Below, in pieces: positions 25,981 to 35,935 of a stretch of DNA of 64,000 nucleotides (its first letter is position 1; the number at the start of each line of letters is the position of its first letter). The stretch is from Bacteroidota bacterium (GTDB taxonomy: Bacteria; Bacteroidota; Ignavibacteria; Ignavibacteriales; Melioribacteraceae). Where the stretch lies: the NCBI GenBank assembly GCA_018818065.1, contig JAHISV010000005.1:726527-790526 (forward strand), given 5' to 3'. Both the position numbers and the translations under genes were made by a program. Under the pieces are notes generated by a model. The model made no database searches, was not told the DNA's origin, and was given only the letters and a program-made list of their open reading frames with translations.

Positions 25981-28437
25981 GTGAAAAATTTTTTTATACT
26001 ATTAATCTTTGTAACAGTAAGTCTTAATGCCGGAACAACAGGTAAACTATCCGGCAAAATCACAGATGCTTCCACAGATGAACCACTGTTTGGAGCAAAC
26101 ATTATTTTCCTCGGAACGAACCTGGGCGCTGCAACAGATTTCGACGGCAACTATGTAATTCTTAATATCCGCCCGGGAATCTATAGTGTTAAGATCAGCT
26201 CTATTGGATATAAAAGCACTATTGTTGATAATGTTCAAATAGTTGTAGACAGGACTACTAATATATCTCTAAGTCTTGAAGCAACAAGTGTTCAACTTGA
26301 AGATGTTGTCGTAAGAGCTGAAGCGAAAATGATACAAAAAGATTTGACCAGCAGTATTGCGGTTATGACAAGAGATGAAATTGAAGAATTACCTGTTTCT
26401 GACTTTTCTCAGCTTCTGCAATTGCAGGCTGGCGTTGTTGGCAGCGGGAAAAATCTTCATGTTCGTGGCGGGCGCTCAAATGAAGTAGCTTATCTCATCG
26501 ACGGTATGTATGTCCAGGATCCTCTTTTGGGTGGATTGGCAACTGCATTAAGTAATGATGCAATTCAGGAGATGAGCCTGCTAAGCGGGACCTTTAACGC
26601 AGAATATGGAAACTCACTTAGCGGTGTCGTGAATATTGTAACTCGTGAAGGCGGTGATAAAATTACCGGGCGTGTTGAAATGCGTACAAGCGAATTTGGA
26701 CTTACAGATTATTCTGACTTCCATGAAATGAGAATAAATGGAAACATCAGCGGCCCGCTTTTTACTAACGATCTTAAATTTTTTGTGGCTCTGGAAAATG
26801 ACAGAAATGGAAATTATCTGCCATTCGGTTATGATAAATCACAGAGCTTTTTTGGAAAACTTTCTTATGCAGGAATTAAGGGGCTGAAGTTTACTCTTTC
26901 CAACAGAGGAAGTAAGTCCAGCCGTCAAAATTACAGTCATTCTTATAGGTATATTCCCGAACAATATTTAAGAAGCAGGAGTGACAGTTATCAGACCACC
27001 CTGGCTATAACTCATTCTGTAGCTAATAATTTATTTTATGATTTGAGGTTCTCATATTTTAATCAGGGATATTACTCAGGTATTGATAAGGATACTTCGC
27101 AGTATAATTCTGAATCTGATCGGCAGTATTTTACAGATATTGGAAATGGATTTGAATTCTTTTCCCGTTCTGATCCACCATCTTTAACTGACAGCAGAAC
27201 TGTAACTGCTGAAGTAAAAGGTGATGTTGTCTGGCAGATAGATAAGACGAACGAAGTTAAGGCAGGTTTCCAGTATAAGAAACACTGGCTGAAGTATTGG
27301 AATATCTATGACCCCAAGAGAGATTATCCTTACGTGAACAATTATAATACAAGTCCTTTCGAGGCCTCTGGATATATTCAGGACAAGATCGAATTTCCTT
27401 TCCTTGTCATTAATCTCGGACTTCGTTTCGATTATGTAAACGCAAACGTGATTTTCAGGAATAATCCACTCGATCCAAATTCACTTGTCGAGGTAAAACC
27501 AAGATATCAGATAAGTCCGCGTGTTGGCATCGCTCATCCGATTTCTGAAAATACGAAACTTCACTTTTCCTATGGACACTTTTTCCAAAACCCGGATTAT
27601 CAATATTTCTTTGAAAATAGTCAGTACGATCTTCATGTGCGCGAACCCCTTATGGGTCAGCCGAACCTGGATGCAATGAGAACTATTTCTTATGAAGTTG
27701 GAGTATCTCATCAGTTCAGCGAAAGAGTCGCTATGCATGTAACAGCTTATTATAAGGATGAGACTGGGAAAATCGGTACTCGTTACTATTTCCCTTATGT
27801 TGATGGACGTTATATTGGATATACTCTTTATGTTAACGAAGATTACACAAATACAAAAGGTTTTGAAATTAACGTTGACGCAAGAAGCAGCAAGTATTTT
27901 TCCGGTGGTTTAACCTACACCTTCTCCGTTGTAAAGGGAAGTGCCTCTTCTGAGACCGAACAATATCCCGGTACGAGTGAATCAACGCTACTCTATTATC
28001 TGGACTGGGATAAAACCCATGTTGTTAATGCGAGTGGTACATTCTCTATACCGGAGGATGAAGGTCCGGAGATTTTAGGAGAGAAGATTTTTGAGAATAT
28101 GGATTTTAGCGTCATCTTAAAAGCAAGTTCCGGTTATCCATATACACCGGGCGGCAGAGATATTGGTTTTGTTATCAGTAATTCATTGAGGATGCCATCT
28201 GTTTATACCATTGATCTTGAATTCGGTAAAGAATTTAAATTATTCTCTAACTATAATACCCGGATTTTCTGTGAAGTACTAAATCTTACAAACCACAGAA
28301 ATATTCTCTATGTATACCCTGACACGGGTGATCCTGAAATATCATTTTCCGGAGATAGCTCAATAGACTATTTGAGAGATCCGTCAAACTTCGGTCCTCC
28401 AAGATCAGTAAGGCTAGGGATTGGAATAAGATTTTAG
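25981..28437 (+). CDS. TonB-dependent receptor with carboxypeptidase-regulatory N-domain
   Basis: 818 residues from GTG 25981, chosen because GGGGAG lies 7 nt upstream and it gives a clean signal peptide (NFFILLIFVTVSLNAG); ATG 25948 has no ribosome site. The N-terminus is a CarboxypepD_reg-like beta-sandwich (GKITDASTDEPLFGANIIFL), then the plug (LQLQAGVVGSGKNLHVRGGR, YLIDGMYVQDP, SLSGVVNIVTREGGD), then a 22-strand-type barrel ending VRLGIGIRF. It imports a ligand across the outer membrane with TonB energy. Operon context points to a peptide, probably captured by the neighbouring secreted proteins. Confidence 0.9.
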   Translation: MKNFFILLIFVTVSLNAGTTGKLSGKITDASTDEPLFGANIIFLGTNLGAATDFDGNYVILNIRPGIYSVKISSIGYKSTIVDNVQIVVDRTTNISLSLEATSVQLEDVVVRAEAKMIQKDLTSSIAVMTRDEIEELPVSDFSQLLQLQAGVVGSGKNLHVRGGRSNEVAYLIDGMYVQDPLLGGLATALSNDAIQEMSLLSGTFNAEYGNSLSGVVNIVTREGGDKITGRVEMRTSEFGLTDYSDFHEMRINGNISGPLFTNDLKFFVALENDRNGNYLPFGYDKSQSFFGKLSYAGIKGLKFTLSNRGSKSSRQNYSHSYRYIPEQYLRSRSDSYQTTLAITHSVANNLFYDLRFSYFNQGYYSGIDKDTSQYNSESDRQYFTDIGNGFEFFSRSDPPSLTDSRTVTAEVKGDVVWQIDKTNEVKAGFQYKKHWLKYWNIYDPKRDYPYVNNYNTSPFEASGYIQDKIEFPFLVINLGLRFDYVNANVIFRNNPLDPNSLVEVKPRYQISPRVGIAHPISENTKLHFSYGHFFQNPDYQYFFENSQYDLHVREPLMGQPNLDAMRTISYEVGVSHQFSERVAMHVTAYYKDETGKIGTRYYFPYVDGRYIGYTLYVNEDYTNTKGFEINVDARSSKYFSGGLTYTFSVVKGSASSETEQYPGTSESTLLYYLDWDKTHVVNASGTFSIPEDEGPEILGEKIFENMDFSVILKASSGYPYTPGGRDIGFVISNSLRMPSVYTIDLEFGKEFKLFSNYNTRIFCEVLNLTNHRNILYVYPDTGDPEISFSGDSSIDYLRDPSNFGPPRSVRLGIGIRF

Positions 28438-28564
28438 TGAAATTGTAATCAGAATATTGTCAGGAATAATCTTCTTTCAAAGTTTTAATTTTTGGTGGTA
28501 GCCATGAAGAATTATTTCTGCAACAGACAAAACATTAAGTGAATTTTAATTCATTGGGACGAAA

Positions 28565-31318
28565 ATGAAAAAACGGTTTTTATATTTAATAATGCTGCTT
28601 GGCTTCTTACTTGTTTCAAACGGGCAGGATAAGAGCAAGGATAAAGATCAGGATTCTCCTCTTCAAAAAACGGAGGGTATAACCGATCGAGCCGGTGGTA
28701 CGCATAACGGAAGTAATATAGGTTTGTTTTTTGAAAACAGGGGTAAACTTTATCCACGAAGGGTTACTCAGGGTCCATCCGGCGAATGGCCTATTAACAG
28801 TACAATGCATTACATATACAGAATAAATCCCATGGTTGGTATTCCTGGTAATGTAATCCAGGGCAGGTACACTACTAATGAAGAATGGGAGGCTGTTGGT
28901 GGATTCCACAATCCGGAAATCTCCAGCGTTGCCTTGAGCGATAATCCGCAAACCTGGCATCCAGTTAATGGATGGCCGATAAAGGACGCCAACGGTAATC
29001 CTGTTATTAAATCAGATCAGGATAGTTTTTGCGCTTACAGCGACAGCAATAACACAAAACGAATTCTTGGAATACAGGTTAACCAAACCGGTTATACATA
29101 CGGCGTAAAATTTGCTCAGGACATAATTTTCTACAAGTTCGACGTCATTAACAATGGTAACGAAAATCTTAGTGATCTTTTTTTCGCCATGTACTCTGAT
29201 ATGGACATTGGAAATATCAGCGGCGGCGATGCTGAATATGATGACGATTTTGTCGGCTTCGATCAGGAAGAGAATTTTGCTTATTTTCATGACGATGGCT
29301 TGTCTTCCGAGTGGCCAGGTGGCAAAACCGGGCATTTTGGTGTTGCCTTTCTTAAGACTCCAAGTGTAAATGGTGTTGAACTTGGCATGACCGATATGCA
29401 CTATAATCTTTACTATGATGATCAGGATATCGATTCTGTTCAGTACGGTATAATGGCTAGTAAGGAGTATTTGTATAATTCAGAATTTGGTGACCGGTAC
29501 TTCCATCTTGGCAGTAATGCAAATATTCATTATGATGATCCTGCTACTCAACCGGAAAGCGGATTGGATATTCTTGCAACCCTAAGCTCTGGTCCTTATA
29601 ATTTAAACCCGGGTGATACCTTAACATTTATTACTGCGATTCTTGCCGGGTGGGATAAAACTGAAATTTATAATACTCTGGAATCAGCCAAGAAGGTAAT
29701 GGCTTTTAATTTTGAAATCAGTAAACCACCTGCGGCTCCTGCACTTACCGGTGTTGCCGGTGATGAAAAAGTAACTCTTTATTGGGACGATAGATCAGAG
29801 AACTCTCTGGATAATTTTTCAGGTGAATATGATTTCGAAGGATATCGTTTGTACCGTAGTCGGGATAAGGGTGTAACGTGGTCAAAATTATTGGATTGTG
29901 ATCTACTCAATTTCAGTGGTTTTGATACTGCTCTTAAATATAGCTACGTAGATGAAGATGTAACAAATGGTTTTGAATACTGGTATTCCGTTACAGCTTT
30001 TGACAGAGGGGACTCATCAATTGCAAGTCTCGAAAGTCCAAAAGGCAGCAGCACTGGTGTCATTAACCTTGTTTCAATGTATCCGCAATCTGCGGCTATT
30101 GGTTATGTGCCAGTTTCAACAGGTGATGTATCTCATTCTGGGTCGGGTAATTCGAATTATAAACTTACAGTTACACCAACCGATAATAGCACTCTTGGTG
30201 GTAATCACTATGAACTCAGTTTTGATTACATTACTAAAAAAGAGAAAGGAAATTTAAATACGCTCGTAGATGTTATTATAAGAGATTCCAGCAAGACTTA
30301 TCCAGTGTCGTACGGTATTCAGTTCCTGACTGGGAATCAAATTACAATAATAGATCTCTCGACAGGTGAATACGTCGACAGATATCCAAGAAACTTCGTA
30401 TCGGGCGGTAGGTATAATGTATCTGCCGGTCTTCAATTTGTTGTCTACAATCCTGACCCTAACGCTGACCCGGATTTACTGCCTCAACCTGGTGATTATA
30501 TAACTATTAAATTTGCCGCTACTGTGGTGAGGAACAATTCAGAAACAGCAATGCCATTCAGAGGCTTTGATATTAATCAGACGCTTGCTACTGATGACGG
30601 CGTGTTGTTCTCGTTATCGGCACCTGATATAATTCAGGATGTTTCAAGAATAGCGGGAACTGATCCGGTTGACATAGAATTTTCCGTTGATGACGAAACC
30701 CTTGTTAGTGCTAATACTTATTTCATATCAACAGAAGGTTCAGGGGAAAACTCAACAGGAGAAAAATTCGTAAAAGTTGTAATTCGCGATTCCGAGCAGA
30801 CAACACTTGCGGAATTTGATACTCTCTACAATCTGGATAGTTTTTACTTCGATGGATTGCGCGGATCAATAGATTTTAACGGCAATAGTGCTCCATCAGC
30901 AGGAAATATATTTTCCGTAATTACAATTCTTCCTCTTCAAATTACTTTACAGGATAAATACAATTTTGGAATTGAAAATTCATATATCGACAGTAACGAA
31001 ATTAAAGAGAATATCAACAATATCAGGGTCGTTCCTAATCCTTATGTAGTTTCTTCCTTATATGAACCTGAGTTTGGAGAGTTGAGAAGAGAACCTTTGC
31101 GACAGATTCAATTTGTCAATCTGCCTAATGAATGCACTATTCACATATTTTCTATTGATGCTGATTTGGTTAAGACCCTTTATCACAGCTCATCGGGTGG
31201 AACTGAAACCTGGGATTTAAGAGCCGAGGGCGGCAGAGAAATTGCTCCTGGTATTTATATCTATGTTGTCAGGGCAGAAGGAACGGAGTATTTAAGCAGA
31301 TTCGCAATCATCAAATAA
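28565..31318 (+). CDS. Large secreted surface protein with FnIII-like and C-terminal FlgD-like domain
   Basis: 917 residues with a signal peptide (residues 1-20, LLGFLLVSNGQ). The middle contains a fibronectin III-like segment (about 395-485: PPAAPALTGVAGDEKVTLYW, EGYRLYRSRDKG, YWYSVTAFDRG). The C-terminal ~95 residues start IRVVPNPYVV and end APGIYIYVVRAEGTEYL, SRFAIIK, a FlgD-like/sorting-type beta domain typical of Ignavibacteria surface proteins. No catalytic motif is recognisable. It stands between the TonB receptor and the PorV-like protein, the usual place of a receptor partner, so ligand capture is inferred. Confidence 0.75.
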   Translation: MKKRFLYLIMLLGFLLVSNGQDKSKDKDQDSPLQKTEGITDRAGGTHNGSNIGLFFENRGKLYPRRVTQGPSGEWPINSTMHYIYRINPMVGIPGNVIQGRYTTNEEWEAVGGFHNPEISSVALSDNPQTWHPVNGWPIKDANGNPVIKSDQDSFCAYSDSNNTKRILGIQVNQTGYTYGVKFAQDIIFYKFDVINNGNENLSDLFFAMYSDMDIGNISGGDAEYDDDFVGFDQEENFAYFHDDGLSSEWPGGKTGHFGVAFLKTPSVNGVELGMTDMHYNLYYDDQDIDSVQYGIMASKEYLYNSEFGDRYFHLGSNANIHYDDPATQPESGLDILATLSSGPYNLNPGDTLTFITAILAGWDKTEIYNTLESAKKVMAFNFEISKPPAAPALTGVAGDEKVTLYWDDRSENSLDNFSGEYDFEGYRLYRSRDKGVTWSKLLDCDLLNFSGFDTALKYSYVDEDVTNGFEYWYSVTAFDRGDSSIASLESPKGSSTGVINLVSMYPQSAAIGYVPVSTGDVSHSGSGNSNYKLTVTPTDNSTLGGNHYELSFDYITKKEKGNLNTLVDVIIRDSSKTYPVSYGIQFLTGNQITIIDLSTGEYVDRYPRNFVSGGRYNVSAGLQFVVYNPDPNADPDLLPQPGDYITIKFAATVVRNNSETAMPFRGFDINQTLATDDGVLFSLSAPDIIQDVSRIAGTDPVDIEFSVDDETLVSANTYFISTEGSGENSTGEKFVKVVIRDSEQTTLAEFDTLYNLDSFYFDGLRGSIDFNGNSAPSAGNIFSVITILPLQITLQDKYNFGIENSYIDSNEIKENINNIRVVPNPYVVSSLYEPEFGELRREPLRQIQFVNLPNECTIHIFSIDADLVKTLYHSSSGGTETWDLRAEGGREIAPGIYIYVVRAEGTEYLSRFAIIK

Positions 31319-31340
31319 AAATAGTATTAGGAAATCAGCG

Positions 31341-32336
31341 ATGAAAAAGTTTTTACCAATAATTATCGGAATGCTACTTACTACGTGCGTGTTCGGGCAA
31401 AATCCCAATCTGGGTGCCTCGGGTGCTCAATTTCTTGAGATTCCTGTCGGGGCCAGAGCTACTGCACTTGGTGGAGCATTTGTGGGTTTAAGTGATGACA
31501 TTACTTCTGTTTTTTGGAATCCTGCTGGTATAGGGAATATAAAGAATAAAGCGGCTCATTTTTCGTATATGCGTTATTTTGAAATGTTCGATCTTAACGC
31601 GGCTGCTTTTGCCATCAACTTCGAAGACGTGGGTTCTATAGCTGTTAGCGTCCTCGTGTTTTCCATGGACAAAATGGAAGTCACTAACGAAAATAATCCA
31701 AATGGAACGGGAAGATTTTTCGATGCACAGGATTTGGCGGTTGGATTAACCTATGCCAAAAATCTGACAGACAGGTTTACTGTTGGTCTTACCATGAAGT
31801 ATGTTAGTCAGAGAATATGGAATGAAACTGCAAGCGGTGTTGCCTTCGACGTCGGCACCAAATACAGACTCGATTTCCAAAATCTTACCATTGCTATGAG
31901 GATGAGCAATTTTGGTCCGGATTTAAGATTCGATGGTGAAGATCTTAATGTGACTCATGATATCAACAGCAATATTCCATTAAACCGACTGACCCCGGCA
32001 AGATTAATGACGGATGATTATCCGCTTCCTCTCTGTTTCCAGGTGGGAATTGCAATTGATCTTTATAATTCAACCTTCCTTAAAATAAGATCTGCTATTG
32101 ATGCTGTTCATCCGAATGACAACAGAGAGCGGGTAAATTTTGGAACTGAGTTCACCTTCTTTGACCGTTTGTTCCTTCGCGGCGGATACAAATATAATTA
32201 TGATGACGAAGATTTTACCTTTGGTGCCGGTGTAAACCTGCCGGTTGCTGGTAATGTAGTTTTCTTCGATTATGCTTATTCACTCTATGATATTTTACCA
32301 AGTGTTCATAGAATTTCCTTGGGGATGACGTTCTGA
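31341..32336 (+). CDS. PorV/PorQ-family outer-membrane protein
   Basis: 331 residues. Signal peptide (GMLLTTCVFGQ), then the conserved opening AQFLEIPVGARATALGGAFV and SDDITSVFWNPAGIGNI of the PorV/PorQ family, followed by amphipathic strands and a terminal strand HRISLGMTF. PorV is the outer-membrane shuttle that hands type IX cargo to the attachment machinery; PorQ-like paralogues are numerous. An extra copy inside this operon, upstream of a gene for a T9SS cargo, suggests a dedicated role, though a simple barrel is possible. AGGA precedes ATG 31341; the gap to the previous gene is 22 nt. Confidence 0.85.
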   Translation: MKKFLPIIIGMLLTTCVFGQNPNLGASGAQFLEIPVGARATALGGAFVGLSDDITSVFWNPAGIGNIKNKAAHFSYMRYFEMFDLNAAAFAINFEDVGSIAVSVLVFSMDKMEVTNENNPNGTGRFFDAQDLAVGLTYAKNLTDRFTVGLTMKYVSQRIWNETASGVAFDVGTKYRLDFQNLTIAMRMSNFGPDLRFDGEDLNVTHDINSNIPLNRLTPARLMTDDYPLPLCFQVGIAIDLYNSTFLKIRSAIDAVHPNDNRERVNFGTEFTFFDRLFLRGGYKYNYDDEDFTFGAGVNLPVAGNVVFFDYAYSLYDILPSVHRISLGMTF

Positions 32337-32377
32337 TAAACAACCCGCTCAAAATAAATAAACAATTACTAAATGGA

Positions 32378-34381
32378 ATGAGAATTATGCAAATAATTCT
32401 CATTCTCTTTTCTCATTCCCTTCTTTCCGCTCAGGGGTATCTTTGTGCAATTGGCGGAGGAAGCGAGAACTACAATGATTGGAGCGATGAACCATATAGC
32501 TGGATTGTTGAGCACAGCAGTAATAATAAATTGCTGATTCTATCCTACTCCGATCAAAGTGACTGGATGGTTAACTATTTCAAATCATTTGGCGCAACGG
32601 AGGTTTACAATTATAAGATTGGCGATAGAACTACTGCTGATCTGCAGACCACTTACGATGAAATAATATCTGCTGGTGCGGTTTTTATTAAAGGTGGTGA
32701 CCAGTGGAAATATATATCCTATTGGAAAGGGACGAAAACCGAAGATGCTATAAGGTATGTTTATGAGAATGGTGGAGTTATTTCCGGAACGAGTGCCGGC
32801 GCTATGGTACTTGGTGAATATGCCTTCTCGGCAAAATACGGATCTGCTTACCCTAAGGAATCTCTCCTTAATCCCTTCTACTCCAAAATCACTTTTGAAA
32901 ATGATTTCTTGAATTTGTTGCCCGATGTAGTATTTGATACCCACGTTATACAACGTGGTAGATGGGGCAGAGTAATACCCTTTGTTTTTAATCTTTACGA
33001 AACAACTTCTGAAAATGTTCTGGGAATTGCTGTTGATGATATGACAGCACTCTGTATTGAACCAGACGGTATTGCGACGGTTATGGGGAGCGGGGCAGTT
33101 TCATTTTATCAAATTGATCAGTACACTATTGTAACATACAATCCGCCGGACTATACGATTGAGAATTTGAAGTGTGATCAACTCACCGCCGGTTTTCAGT
33201 ATGACATTTCTAACAGGGAAATTCATTCAAGTCCAGAGAGCGCAAAAAGTGTTAATTTCATTCAGCCAATTTCTAATCCACTCACTGACTTCATGGTTAC
33301 GGGATCAAATAACATAAGTCAAAATATTGCGGCAAGTTTTGGTGAGTTTTTTACACCGGATGATATTGTTGGCGTTTTATATAATTCCACAGGCAGTCAA
33401 ACATTCAGCGAGGTAACCGATTATCTGAGTCAAAACGTACAAAGCTATGAGTTGATTGGCATTTCAGGTTCTCTTCTTGATGATCAGGAAATTGCCGATA
33501 GAATAAGTGAAAGGACTAAATTTCTTCTTGCTGGAGATAACCTTGTTGAAATGAGAACTCTGAGCGATACAATTTCGATTGTCGGTAAGGCTCTGAATAG
33601 TAGAAGTAAAGCGGGTGCAGCATTCTACTTCTTAGGGAGTAATGGCAAACTTACCGGTGAGAATTTTACAAATAATACAGATAGCAATCCCGACGCTGCC
33701 TTAAAGGGATTAATGAATAATGCTTTTGGCCTCAATGTATTTTCTGATTTTATTTTTGAACCCATGATCTTTGACGATTCAGATTATTATGAAAATCGCT
33801 CCGCAGCGCTTTTATGGGGGATGATGCATAATCAAAAACGAATTGGTTTGTATCTAAATTCATCTGACTATGCTTTTATTAATTCAGGTGACTTTACCAT
33901 TGAGGCTTATGGTTCTATGCCTCTAATGCTTGTTGATGCGAGGGGAACTACTATTATTGATTCATCGACTTACAAATACAGCAGCAACTATAAAGCAAGA
34001 CAGGTTGTTTCAATGAATAATTTACGTTATACAATATCTACTGAAAAAAAGAAATACTCCCTTGAGAATGGTTTGTTGCTGACATCAATTGAACTTGAAG
34101 ATAATTCAGAATCTGATCACACCTATTTTCTCTATGATAATTATCCAAACCCGTTTAATCCAAGGACAAAGATAAAATATGAGATTACGAAAGCTGACAT
34201 GGCTGAGCTGGGTGTGTATGATCTGCTTGGCAGGGAAGTAATCAAATTGGTAAGTGAATATCAGCCTGCCGGTAAATACGAAGTAGAGTTTGACGGCAGC
34301 GGACTTTCAAGCGGGGTTTATCTATACCGATTCTCTACAGGAAACAATATACAATCAAAAAAACTGGTTCTGTTAAAATGA
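32378..34381 (+). CDS. T9SS-secreted protein with tandem S51 (cyanophycinase-like) domains, second decayed
   Basis: 667 residues. Signal peptide (LILFSHSLLSAQG). First S51 domain, about 20-255: AIGGGSE, KGGDQW (105-110), GTSAGA with Ser139, DTHV with His189, GIAVDDMTALCIEP. Second S51-like domain, about 300-525: LAGDN (384-388) matches the GGD loop and LYLNSSDYAFINSG matches the later strand, but the nucleophile elbow is replaced by KAGAAFYFLG, so Ser is lost. Residues 587-667 form a T9SS sorting domain (NYPNPFNPRTKI). ATG 32387 is an alternative start. A surface polymer-cleaving enzyme with a second domain for binding is inferred. It overlaps the M14 gene by 4 nt. Confidence 0.82.
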   Translation: MRIMQIILILFSHSLLSAQGYLCAIGGGSENYNDWSDEPYSWIVEHSSNNKLLILSYSDQSDWMVNYFKSFGATEVYNYKIGDRTTADLQTTYDEIISAGAVFIKGGDQWKYISYWKGTKTEDAIRYVYENGGVISGTSAGAMVLGEYAFSAKYGSAYPKESLLNPFYSKITFENDFLNLLPDVVFDTHVIQRGRWGRVIPFVFNLYETTSENVLGIAVDDMTALCIEPDGIATVMGSGAVSFYQIDQYTIVTYNPPDYTIENLKCDQLTAGFQYDISNREIHSSPESAKSVNFIQPISNPLTDFMVTGSNNISQNIAASFGEFFTPDDIVGVLYNSTGSQTFSEVTDYLSQNVQSYELIGISGSLLDDQEIADRISERTKFLLAGDNLVEMRTLSDTISIVGKALNSRSKAGAAFYFLGSNGKLTGENFTNNTDSNPDAALKGLMNNAFGLNVFSDFIFEPMIFDDSDYYENRSAALLWGMMHNQKRIGLYLNSSDYAFINSGDFTIEAYGSMPLMLVDARGTTIIDSSTYKYSSNYKARQVVSMNNLRYTISTEKKKYSLENGLLLTSIELEDNSESDHTYFLYDNYPNPFNPRTKIKYEITKADMAELGVYDLLGREVIKLVSEYQPAGKYEVEFDGSGLSSGVYLYRFSTGNNIQSKKLVLLK

Positions 34382-35883
34382 AAACTTTATTAAATACCGT
34401 CGCGCTTTACCTGGTTGTTTTATTAACTTTTTTAACTGCGGCTTGTTCGCAAATTCAAACCCCTCTTGAAAAATCCAATTTCACAGAACTATCCAACAAT
34501 AAGGATATGTGTTCCTTTCTGGATGAAGTAAGTGCAAACAAAGGGGAACTTAAAACTGCAATTATTGGCAGGACTACTGAAGGGAGAGACATCCCCGCTG
34601 TTTTTGTCTCGACTGATGAGTATGGCACTGACACTTCAAAGGTGAAGGTTCTTCTGTTTGCGCAGCAGCATGGTAATGAGCAGTCTGGCAAAGAAGGAGC
34701 GCTTTTTCTGATAAAGGAAATTGCAGAAGGTAAACTCGATTACCTCTTAGATAAAATTGATCTGCTGATCGTTCCTCAGGTTAATCCGGATGGAGCTGAT
34801 GCCGATAAAAGAAGGAACGGGATGGATCTGGATCTGAACAGAAATCATCTTATTCTGACAGCTCCTGAAACGGCGGCTCTGCATAAATTGTTCGATTTGT
34901 ACCTGCCGGAAGTTACTATGGATGTACACGAGTATTATCCTTACTCGGAGAGTTGGACTAATTTTGGGGCAATTAAAAATTTTGATGAGCAATTCGGCTC
35001 ACTTACAAATCCAAATACTTCACAGGCAATCAGAGAGTTTTCCAAAAAATCTTTTCTTCCTTTTATTCAAAAATATATGAATGAAAGAGATTTCACTTTT
35101 CAGGAATATATCATTGGTGGTCCTCCAACAGTTGAGAGAATTCGCCACAGCACTTTTGATATAAATGACGGCAGACAAAGCTTCGGCTCCTTTGGTTCTT
35201 TTTCTTTGATAATGGAAGGTAAAAACGGAGTAGAGTCAATTGATGGTATAGCCCGTCGTGCGGAAGGGCAGTGTGCAGGGATGAAAGGTCTGCTCCAATT
35301 TGTTTATGAGAATAGTGAAGCAATTAAAAAAATGGTTGCTGATGAGCGATCTAAATTAATAAATGGAGAAAGTGATGATCCTGTCGCTATCCAGATGGAG
35401 CATATTGCAAATGGGGATGAGCTAAGTTTAACTCTTCTTTCTACACAAACGAATAAAGATACAGTTGTTACTGTTAAAGATTATCGCCCGGTGGTGAATT
35501 CATTGTATGATGTTAAAAAACCTCTTGGATATCTTATCCCTAAAAACGATATGGTGTTGGCCGCCTGGACGAAAAGACATAATCTTAAATCGGCTGACAT
35601 TGAAAAAGAAGAAGATTATAAACTAATTCAATATTTCATCACCGGAATTGATTCAATCGACTTCGAGGGTGATATTGTGATTAATCCTTCCCTTGAGGAA
35701 AGGAATGTAAATGAGAAAATTAATCTTTCGGAATATCTTTTTCTTCCGACCCGGCAATTAAAAGGGACCTTTATAACTCAGGCTCTTGAACCTAAATCGA
35801 TGATCGGACTTGCCACTTATAAAGGTTATGAATATCTGGTTCGGCAAAATGAGCTTTATCCGATACTCAGAGTTGGTAAGTAA
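34378..35883 (+). CDS. M14-family zinc carboxypeptidase, lipoprotein
   Basis: 501 residues. Lipoprotein signal with lipobox TAAC (Cys23). M14 zinc ligands are QQHGNEQ (His98, Glu101) and DVHEYY (His184); the substrate-binding Arg/Asn pair is in LDLNRNH (about 152-157). A later IMEGKNG could supply the catalytic Glu. The C-terminal ~170 residues are beta-rich and unassigned. M14 enzymes remove C-terminal residues or cut gamma/iso-linked peptides. As the last gene of the operon, coupled (ATGA) to the secreted S51 protein, it probably trims released oligopeptides at the outer or periplasmic face before uptake. Confidence 0.85.
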   Translation: MKTLLNTVALYLVVLLTFLTAACSQIQTPLEKSNFTELSNNKDMCSFLDEVSANKGELKTAIIGRTTEGRDIPAVFVSTDEYGTDTSKVKVLLFAQQHGNEQSGKEGALFLIKEIAEGKLDYLLDKIDLLIVPQVNPDGADADKRRNGMDLDLNRNHLILTAPETAALHKLFDLYLPEVTMDVHEYYPYSESWTNFGAIKNFDEQFGSLTNPNTSQAIREFSKKSFLPFIQKYMNERDFTFQEYIIGGPPTVERIRHSTFDINDGRQSFGSFGSFSLIMEGKNGVESIDGIARRAEGQCAGMKGLLQFVYENSEAIKKMVADERSKLINGESDDPVAIQMEHIANGDELSLTLLSTQTNKDTVVTVKDYRPVVNSLYDVKKPLGYLIPKNDMVLAAWTKRHNLKSADIEKEEDYKLIQYFITGIDSIDFEGDIVINPSLEERNVNEKINLSEYLFLPTRQLKGTFITQALEPKSMIGLATYKGYEYLVRQNELYPILRVGK

Positions 35884-35935
35884 CGAGAATAGCAGCTTAA
35901 GAAAAGTATTTTAATTGGGTGTCAGAATAGTATTC

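Noticed and set aside
28616..29401. Minus-strand frames of 114 and 129 residues
   Set aside because: They are shadows of the 917-residue secreted protein gene.
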